Source: Gonium pectorale
Lineage: Eukaryota > Chlorophyta > Chlorophyceae > Chlamydomonadales > Volvocaceae
NCBI GenBank assembly: GCA_001584585.1
Contig: LSYV01000054.1
Span: forward strand, 184,104-248,103
Reading direction: 5' to 3'
Length of the DNA stretch: 64,000 nt
Under the pieces are notes generated by a model that ran no database searches, had not been told where the DNA came from, and was given only the letters and a program-made list of their open reading frames with translations. The position numbers and the translations under genes were made by a program. Shown piece by piece: positions 57,060-64,000 of this stretch (position 1 is its first letter; every line of letters begins with the position of its first letter).

Positions 57060-60000
57060 ATGGCAGGAAGGGCCAACACCCCGCCCATCCTAGTTGTTGG
57101 CGCTGGGGTAGCCGGACTGCAGGCCGCACGTGCGCTCCTGAGGCGGGGCCTGAAGGTGCGTTGAGGTGTGAAGTTGACGTCCCGTCGCTCTTATGTTTTC
57201 TGTCGGAAGTCTATAGTCCTAGCTTGTGCCTGACTATCATGTGCTACGTGCATTATGTCCTGCCCCAGGTTGTGGTCCTGGAACAAAGCGAAGATGTGGG
57301 CGGGGTATGGATTCGCAACTACCAAGGATTTGGCCTGCAAGGTGGGTATCGTCAAGGTCACGAGGCTGCTAGGTTGCGGTGGGGTCGCTTGCCGCGCTTG
57401 TGTCACACCCGCCCTCCTACCCGCTCCCCCATCCTTCGCCAACTCTGCTTTTCTCGCTCGGAACCCGGCAGTGCCATGGGAGCTCTACCAGTTCCCCGAG
57501 TTCCCCTACCCGCGCAAGGCGGAGCTGGGGGAGTACCCCGCGGGGGACGCTGTCGGCGAGTACGTCCGCGCCTACGCGCGCCACTTCGAACTCTACCGCC
57601 ACATCCTCTTCAGCTGCCGCCTGGTCAGCCTGCGTCGCCGTCAGAGTAGCGCCGCCAGCAGCGCTCGCCCCCAAAACGACGGCGCCGGTGGCGCGCCTTC
57701 ACCCGACGGAGGGATTGCTGAGCGGGTCCTGGCTGCTCCGCAACCTGGTTCTGGCTCCCATCACCAGCAGTGGCCCCCCTCTGCGGCCTCGTCAGTAGGG
57801 CCCAGTGCAGGCATGGGCCCCGATTCGGCACAATCAGTGCTGCCGCCTCATACGCAGCCTCCTTCTCAGCCGCAGGCGCAGGCACAGGACTCCCGCGGCA
57901 TCACCCCCGTGCAGCAGCAGCGGCAGCAGCAGCAGCAGGCGCCGGGCGCTGCCGCGACCGCCCATCCGGCGCCCGCGCCCTCCTCTCGCCTGCGCCGCTT
58001 GCTGCGACCGAGTTGGGGCCACAACCCCGGCACCGGCGGCGCGCACAACGCCGGCGAGCTCACCGGCGGCGGCGGCGGCGCCGGCGAAGGCGGCCTTCTG
58101 AAGCGCAGTCACACCTCCACGGGGCCGGGGACGGGGCCGGGGACGGGGACGGGCGCCTGCGCCTCGCCGAGCACGTGCCGCTGCACGGGCAACACGGGTT
58201 GCCCCAGCTCCTGCGCCTGCTCCTCCCCCTCCGCAACAAGCTCGGCCTTCCGCGTTGATGGCCGTGTCGGCAGCTGCTGTGGCGGCCAGGCGGCCTCGCC
58301 CGCCAGCGCCCAGCCGCGGCTGTCATCGGAGGCGTCGGGGTCGGGCCCCACGCGTGGTCCCGGCGGCAAGGCGGGCCGCCAGCTGCCGCCGAAGCTGCCC
58401 GGGCTGCTGGAGGAGTGCCCCGAGGGCTGGGACGCCGTGTACGAAGACAGCAGCACGGGCCGGCAGTACACGCTGCACGTGTCCTTTGTCGTGCTGTGCA
58501 CGGGGCTGTACGCTTCGCCCTTCATCCCCACCATACCGGTGGGTACGGCGAACGGCGCCGCAGGCCCCAATGGCATGTTCTGGAGGGAGGCGGCACTGGG
58601 GTTGGGAGGCAAGCGGAGCAGCGTCGGGATTCTGTCCTGTGGGAGGGAGAGAGACCTGCGGACCGGCTCGCCGCTCGCGGCTGGCGGGGGGCAGTGGCGG
58701 GGCAACGCCACAGAGGCTCTCAGGGCCCCCCCATGGCCGTGCCATGCTATCCCACATCCTACTGCGATCCTGCAACATGCGACTGGCCAGGCGAGCGTCT
58801 GTGAGCCTTTGCTTTCCCCACCGCCACACATCCTGACATTGCCTGGCCACTGGGCGTGCTCACGTCTCCACATCACACGCCACGCGGCCCCCTCGTGGAC
58901 GAGACGACCGCTGCCCCTGCTCCTCCAACCCCCCTCGTGGTGTGCCTGCAGGGCCAGGAGCTGTACCGGGGGTTGCAGGTGCACTCGCGCGACTTCACGG
59001 ACGCCTCCGTGGCGGCGGGCAAGCGGGTGCTAGTGGTGGGTGCCGGCAAGACGGCCGCCGACATCGTGACGGAGCTGACGGCCACGCGAACCGCCGCGGC
59101 GGTCACGCTGCTGTACCGCAGGGTGGGTCCTGGTCAGGCTGTCCGTGCTGGTGCAGCGGTCTGCCCGTGCTGGCGCCATGGTGCCATGGGTGGTGGGCGC
59201 GGGGCCGGGATGCGGCCAGGGGGGCACAGCAGCGCGTGGGGCAGCGCTGGTGCGAGAGTGTATGGCCGTGCCGTGGGGCCGCTGGGTTGGAGGCGGGCCG
59301 AGGGTGACGCCGTCGCATGGGCGGTTGGCGGGCGCAGTCGTAGCTAGACTAGAAGAGTGCGGCATGCTTCGGCACTAGGCGAGCAGCTCGTCCTCGGAGG
59401 CGGCGCCGATGCCAGTTGAAGAGCCCGCTACCCCTGGCCCCGGCCCCCTTAGAGCCTCCCCCCGCGAAACTTTTGCCGCTGAGCCTCCAACGGTCCGGGA
59501 TAGCCTTCGCCTCAGGCCGCTGTACTGTGAACGCCCGCCTCTCCGCTGACCCCCCGCCCCCCTCTACCCGTCGCGCGCAGCCGCACTGGCCGCTGCCCCG
59601 GTTCGTGGGCCCCGTCTCCCTCAAGCTGCTCGCCTACACGCGTCTGCTCTCGATTGCGCTGCTGCCCGCGTACTACGACGCGGGGCCGGGCGGCCGCTTT
59701 GCCGCGGCGCTGCTGACGCCGCTGCGCAAGGCCTTCTGGGTGCGCTTCATGGGCCGGGTCAACTCGGCGCTGGGCGTCAAGAAGACGCTGGGCGTGCCGG
59801 ACCGGCCCATCTGCCAGGTGGGTCGGAGGCTGCGGTTGGTGGCCGATGGCCAGAGGCGCGGCGTGCGCGGCAGCAGGGTGACCGAGGGTCGGGGGTCATG
59901 AGAACACCATACGGGTCGGGGGCGGGGGGTTCAGGGGTCGTGGATTTCAGGTCGGATTGGGGATGGGGGATGGGACACACGCGGTGCGTGCAGACGGAAG

Positions 60001-60885
60001 GATTCACCGGGATGGCGCGACAGCAGGGTGGGCGCTGCGTGAGGGAAGGAGAGGACGCCGAAGCGGTGCGTCGGCGAAGTCGGGGACAGTCGGTGGATGC
60101 GGAAGGAGGCGGGGAATGCGACGGCCGCGGGGCAAGCCGCAACCCACGGTGGCATCACCAGCACTTGGCAAGGGTGTTGCCCGTCTGGCACGTTGGTTGG
60201 CGACATGCCGAACGAGGCGCGCTGGCGGTGGCGTGCTGCGAGCCTGGCACGGGACTGGATGTGTTGCGACGTGTGGAACTGAAGAGGTCCTCGTGCAGGC
60301 GGGGGCCTCGTGCCGGCGGAGGCCTTATGCCGGGGGTGCACGCCATGGTGCGGTGCCATGGTGTGCAGGGGGGCGGGGTACCGAGATGCTCTGTCGCGTG
60401 TGCCCGACGGCCCTGCCCCCACAGGACATTTGGTACTCGGGCCAGGTGGTCGATGCCGCGCGATGGCCCGAGGTGATACACAACCCCAAGGTGCACGCGC
60501 TGCAGGGTACGGCCCCGACCAACCGACACGGGCGAGGCCCCCGCTGCTATCGCGTGTGTACGTCACATGTGTGTGTGTGATATATGCGTGACGATATGTA
60601 TTATGTGTGTTGGTAATTAAAACGCATACGACGAGCGTAAGCGCGAAAGTGATGGCGTCGTTGTAGGACCCAGCTTCCAGAGGCAGTCGAAGGGGTGATG
60701 TCCCTGCATGTTAGTTCGGCGGCGACCACCACCGTAGCCCCCGATGCGGCCCAGATTTCTCTCTGGGGTGACCCTATGCAATGCCGTGTTGGGATGCGCC
60801 TAGTCTGGTCTACGTGCATCGCATGCTGGCTGGTGCATGTCTCCCGGCTCCCTGCCCACCCAGCCCCCCGACCCGCTGCATCTTG

Positions 60886-60921
<36 letters not shown>

Positions 60922-63900
60922 GAATAGGAAAACGCATACGACGAGCGTAAGCGCGTAAGTATGTGTGCGTCACAAGACGCGGCATGCGGAAATGATCGGG
61001 TTGTATCAGCCCTTTCTCACCCCAGCGCCAAAGCCCGTTCCTCCCTTGGTGTGTCGCTCAACTGAGGCGCAATGCCCCCTCCCCGCTGCCCAACCCGCAG
61101 GTGAGGTGGACTACTTCACCCCCGTGTCGGCGGTGCTGCGGGACGGCACCGAGCTGCAGACCGACATTGTGCTGGTGGGGCGCGGGGCTGGGCGATGCCG
61201 GGACTGCCCCCCGAGTGGCCCTTGGCGCGCATGCCCGCGCGCCATATGCGGCACGCCGCTCGGCTGAGCCACAGTGACTGCTTCCTTTCTTCCTCCCTCC
61301 ATTCTTCAACGGAAGAAGAGCATGGTCCCATCCAACCCTTAACGCCCCAAACACTCCGAACCCCTCTCCCATAACCCTGCCCCTACCTGGCCGCCCCCCC
61401 CCCCGCAGTACGCCACGGGCTACTCGGCGCACTATGGCTTCCTGGAGCCCGAGGCGCGTGAGGCCCTGGAGGTGCAGCACGACGGCCTCTACCTCTACCG
61501 CCACGTGCTGGCGCCGGGGCTGCCGGGACTGGCGTTCGTGGGCGCCGAGGTGCGTGCCTGCCTGCCTGCCTGCGTGCCCTGCTGCGTGCACGTGGGTGTG
61601 GGTGTGGCGGGCGGGGGAGGGGCTGAGGAAAGGGCGAGTGGGTTGTGAAGAAGGGCTCGAACGCGTGACGCGCCAAAGGGCAGCACGGGTCGGTACTTGG
61701 GTCGTGTGTGTGTGTGTGTGGCGGGTGGTTGGGTGGTTGGGTGGGCCGATGGAAAGGGCGCGGTGGGCCGCGAGGCGCTTCCTGGGTGGGGTGGGGGGGC
61801 CGCCGGTGGTGTGTTGCTGCTCTCGCTGGTGAATACGGACACGGATGTGCGGCGAGGCGAGGGGAGGTGACCCAGTGCCTTGATCCTCGTTGGCCACGTT
61901 GGCTGCGTGTGGCGGCACCGAGCTTCCAGCAGGCGGGCTGTGCCATGTCATCCGCTGGGCGGCCCCCCGTGGCTGATGCGACGGGCAGGGGTCTTCGCAT
62001 CCCGCATCTGGCATCTCGCAGGCAGCACTGGTGCAACCCCCCACCCCATCCACCCCGCCCTACACCAGGCTTCTGTAGTGAGAGGACGCGTGGCCTCCCA
62101 ACCCCTAATGACCCCCGCCCCGCCCCGCCCCGCCCCGCCCCGCCCCGCCCCGCCCCGCCCCGCCCCGCCCCGCCCCGCCCCGTGCAGGTGTCGACCTTCA
62201 ACAACATCCTCACGGCGGCGCTGCAGGCCGAGTGGCTGGCGGCCGCGCTGGGCGGCGTCCTGGCGCTGCCGCCCCGTGCCGCCATGGCGGCCGACGTGGC
62301 GGCGCAGCAGTCCTGGCGCCGCGCCACCATGCCGCCGCACAAGCTGCGCGGAAGCGCCGTCATGCTGTACATGCAGGTGCGTACGGGCCGTACGCTCAGT
62401 ACCGCCACATGCGGCGCTGCCGTATACGAGGTGGGCGGTCGCAGGGAGCGCGGGTATCCTCATTCTCTGCCCTTGCGACGGTAGGACGTCACCCCTCCAT
62501 GTTGCTCACGTTCCAAGCTTTCTCACCCCACCCCACCCACCCACCCAACGGCACACATGCCGCCCGCTGGCCTCCCAAACCCGCAGTGCTACCACGACCA
62601 GCTGCTGCGCGACATGGGCGCCCCCACACACCGCAAGCGGCCCACCTGGCGCCACCCGCTGGCGGAGTGCCTGCAGCCCTACACCGCACAGGACTACGCA
62701 GACCTGTTCGATACCTCGGCTGCCGCCGCCGCCGCCACGGCGGCGGCGGCCATGGCGGCGGCAGCCGCCGGGTGCGGCGATGCCCCGCGAGCGGGAGTGG
62801 TCGGGCCCGAGGCGGAGGCGGAGGCGGAGGAGGAACCGGTGGTGGTGGCCGGTCGCATGAGCAGCGCTCTCGCCCCGGATGACGCCGCCGCAGCAGCCAT
62901 GGTGCTCTCGAACGCTGCCGGCTGGTCGTCTGGGGCCGGCGCCGCCGTTGCAACGGCAACGGCGACGGTGCTGGCCACGGCGGGCGCCTCCGGCTCTGCC
63001 GCCGCCACGGCCACCGCCACGGCCACGGGCTCTTCCCCCTCACACCGCGTGTCCCACACGACCACCCTGGCCGCCGCCTTCTCCTCCCACTCTCCCTCCC
63101 CCTCCAACGCCCACGTCCACCCCGAGTCGCGGCTGCAGGCTGACGGCCGCTCGCCGCAGCCGCGTCCCGCGCCGTCGCCCTCTCCTGACCCTGGTGGCCA
63201 CGGCCTGGCGGCGGCGGCGGCGGCGAGTGCCGACCCGGCGCCAGCGCGGGGGCTCGCGCTGCGAGTCCCGGGGGCGGATGCGGCTGTGTGTGGTCTGGCC
63301 AGCCGCAGCAGCGGCGCGCAGCCGCTCACTCCTGTGCAGGAATCGGCGAATGCCCCCCGGCCTGCCAGCCCCATCGCCGCCGCCGGCTGGGTGCAAGATA
63401 ACCTCCCGGCTGCGGCATCGCAGCCGGGCCCCGCAGCAGCGTTGCCCATGGTAGGGCCCGGCGCGGGGGCGCCCCTCATTCGGACCGCTTTCTTCACCGC
63501 CTCTACGCGCCGGCTCCATGTTGCCCCGCAAGCGCCTGCGCCGCCGGCGCCAGCGGCAGCCGGCGGCGCCGTGACCGCGCCCGGCGGCGTGCCTGTCGGG
63601 GGCGGCGGCGCCGCCGGTGCTGGCGCTGCACCTGTTCACGCGCGGTTGAGCCTCCGTGCGAGCGTCGGCGGCGCCGCCGGCCTCTCACCCCGGGCCTCAG
63701 GTTCGTCTCCGCGGCTGGTGGGTGCGCGAATGAGCTCGGTCGGAGCAGGCCGGCCTCGCACACAGAGCGGCCTGGCGGGAGGCGACGTCGTGGCCGCCGC
63801 CGCCACCGCCGCGGCGGCTGACGCGGCGGCGGCGGCTGCCGCTGAGGACTTCGAGGCCATGGGGGAGGAGGAGGGTGAACCGGACGAGCAGGATACGCTG

Positions 63901-64000
63901 TACTCGTTGGATGCGCTGCCGCCGGCGCTGCAGGCGTTTCGCGGGCGCACCCGCGCGCTCCCCTCCGCGCCCGCGGCGGCGCCGTCGCCGCCGACTGTGC
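57060..64000 (+). CDS. Flavin-containing monooxygenase-like protein with long low-complexity extensions (3' end outside window)
   Basis: Exons: 57060-57155, 57269-57341, 57472-58538, 58952-59122, 59581-59817, 60425-60506, 61101-61174, 61409-61549, 62188-62376, 62587 to beyond the edge, all in phase. FMOs use FAD and NADPH to oxygenate N- or S-containing substrates. Motifs: FAD-binding VVGAGVAGLQAA at residues 13-24; EQSEDVGGVW; FMO signature-like YRGLQVHSRDF; NADPH-binding VVGAGKTAADI; the ATGYS motif; and VSTFNNILTAALQAEWLA, the usual C-terminal region. Within exon 3 an insert of ~240 residues rich in Gln, Gly, Ser and Pro separates the FAD part from CPEGWDAVYEDSSTGRQYTLHVSFVVLCTGLY. The last exon continues for more than 470 residues of Ala/Pro/Ser-rich sequence past the normal end of the fold. 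Typical FMOs have 450-550 residues. Substrate cannot be told. Confidence 0.82.
60611..60800 (+). mobile_element. Second full copy of the ~190-bp interspersed repeat, in an FMO intron
   Basis: It matches the element at 17524-17716 in reverse orientation over its full length: the AACGCATACGACGAGCG block, GGTGATGTCCCTG, the CGACCACCACCGTAGCC block and the GGGATGCGCC end. It sits in the intron 60507-61100. No clear target duplication is seen. Confidence 0.7.
60889..60960 (+). repeat. (TG)n microsatellite joined to a 5' fragment of the interspersed repeat
   Basis: About 16 TG units (60889-60921) run directly into TTGAATAGGAAAACGCATAC and the GACGAGCGTAAGCGCG block, which then stops at 60960. The fragment at 54796-54820 is likewise next to a TG run, so the family seems to be associated with TG repeats. 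Confidence 0.65.
62113..62182 (+). repeat. (CCCCG)n minisatellite at a 3' splice site
   Basis: About 14 units of CCCCG end 5 bp before the GCAG acceptor of the exon starting at 62188. It takes the place of the polypyrimidine tract and is G4-prone on the - strand. Confidence 0.8.

Noticed and set aside
62694..63497. 267-codon - strand open frame
   Set aside because: Antisense to the low-complexity FMO tail, whose + frame continues from exons with FMO motifs.

Overview
The window is nuclear DNA of a chlamydomonadalean (volvocine-type) green alga. The signs are a GC-rich sequence, intron-dense genes with GTGCG/GTGAG donors, TGTAA poly(A) signals, long Ala/Gly/Gln/Ser low-complexity stretches, and a plant-type ATXR3/SDG2 SET-domain gene. 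No bacterial-style operon, rRNA, tRNA or CRISPR array was found. Gene models were built by eye from splice signals and reading-frame phase; boundaries may be off by a base or two.

Layout, left to right. (1) 1-248: last exon of a + strand gene, with TGTAA just after it. (2) 1682-4172: a three-exon + gene for an unknown Gln/Ala/Gly-rich protein, with a 3' flank reaching a TGTAA at 7493. (3) 13903-25299, - strand: a ~25-exon ATXR3/SDG2-like histone H3K4 methyltransferase gene, interrupted by a 312-base assembly gap. Its stop lies 6.4 kb from gene 2's putative poly(A) site, and both strands carry TGTAA within 17 bp at 7493-7509. (4) 25728-30619, +: a 13-exon gene for an RE/RD/KE-rich, probably nuclear protein, divergent from the SET gene across a 428-bp AT-richer spacer; one of its introns is GC-AG. 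(5) 31288-49620, +: a tandem array of four copies of one three-exon gene family ending in a reduced MYND-like zinc finger. Copy 1 is a decayed pseudogene, copies 2 and 4 look intact, and copy 3 has lost its 5' part at a 20-N assembly gap. (6) 49791-50269: a 479-bp AT-rich non-autonomous DNA transposon with a 10-bp target-site duplication. (7) 52093-54724, +: a protein kinase-like gene. (8) 57060 to the right edge, +: a flavin-containing monooxygenase-like gene with a large internal insert and a very long low-complexity tail.

The most noteworthy region is the tandem array. Its copies share promoter blocks, introns in the same phase and flanking sequence in a mosaic pattern. A fragment of the neighbouring RE-rich gene (exon 12 plus the start of its intron) sits upstream of copy 2, so the duplication unit probably included that gene's 3' end. 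A short hairpin downstream of copies 1 and 4 differs by a compensatory base-pair change. A ~190-bp interspersed repeat, one copy flanked by an 11-bp direct repeat, lies in introns of both the SET gene and the monooxygenase gene.
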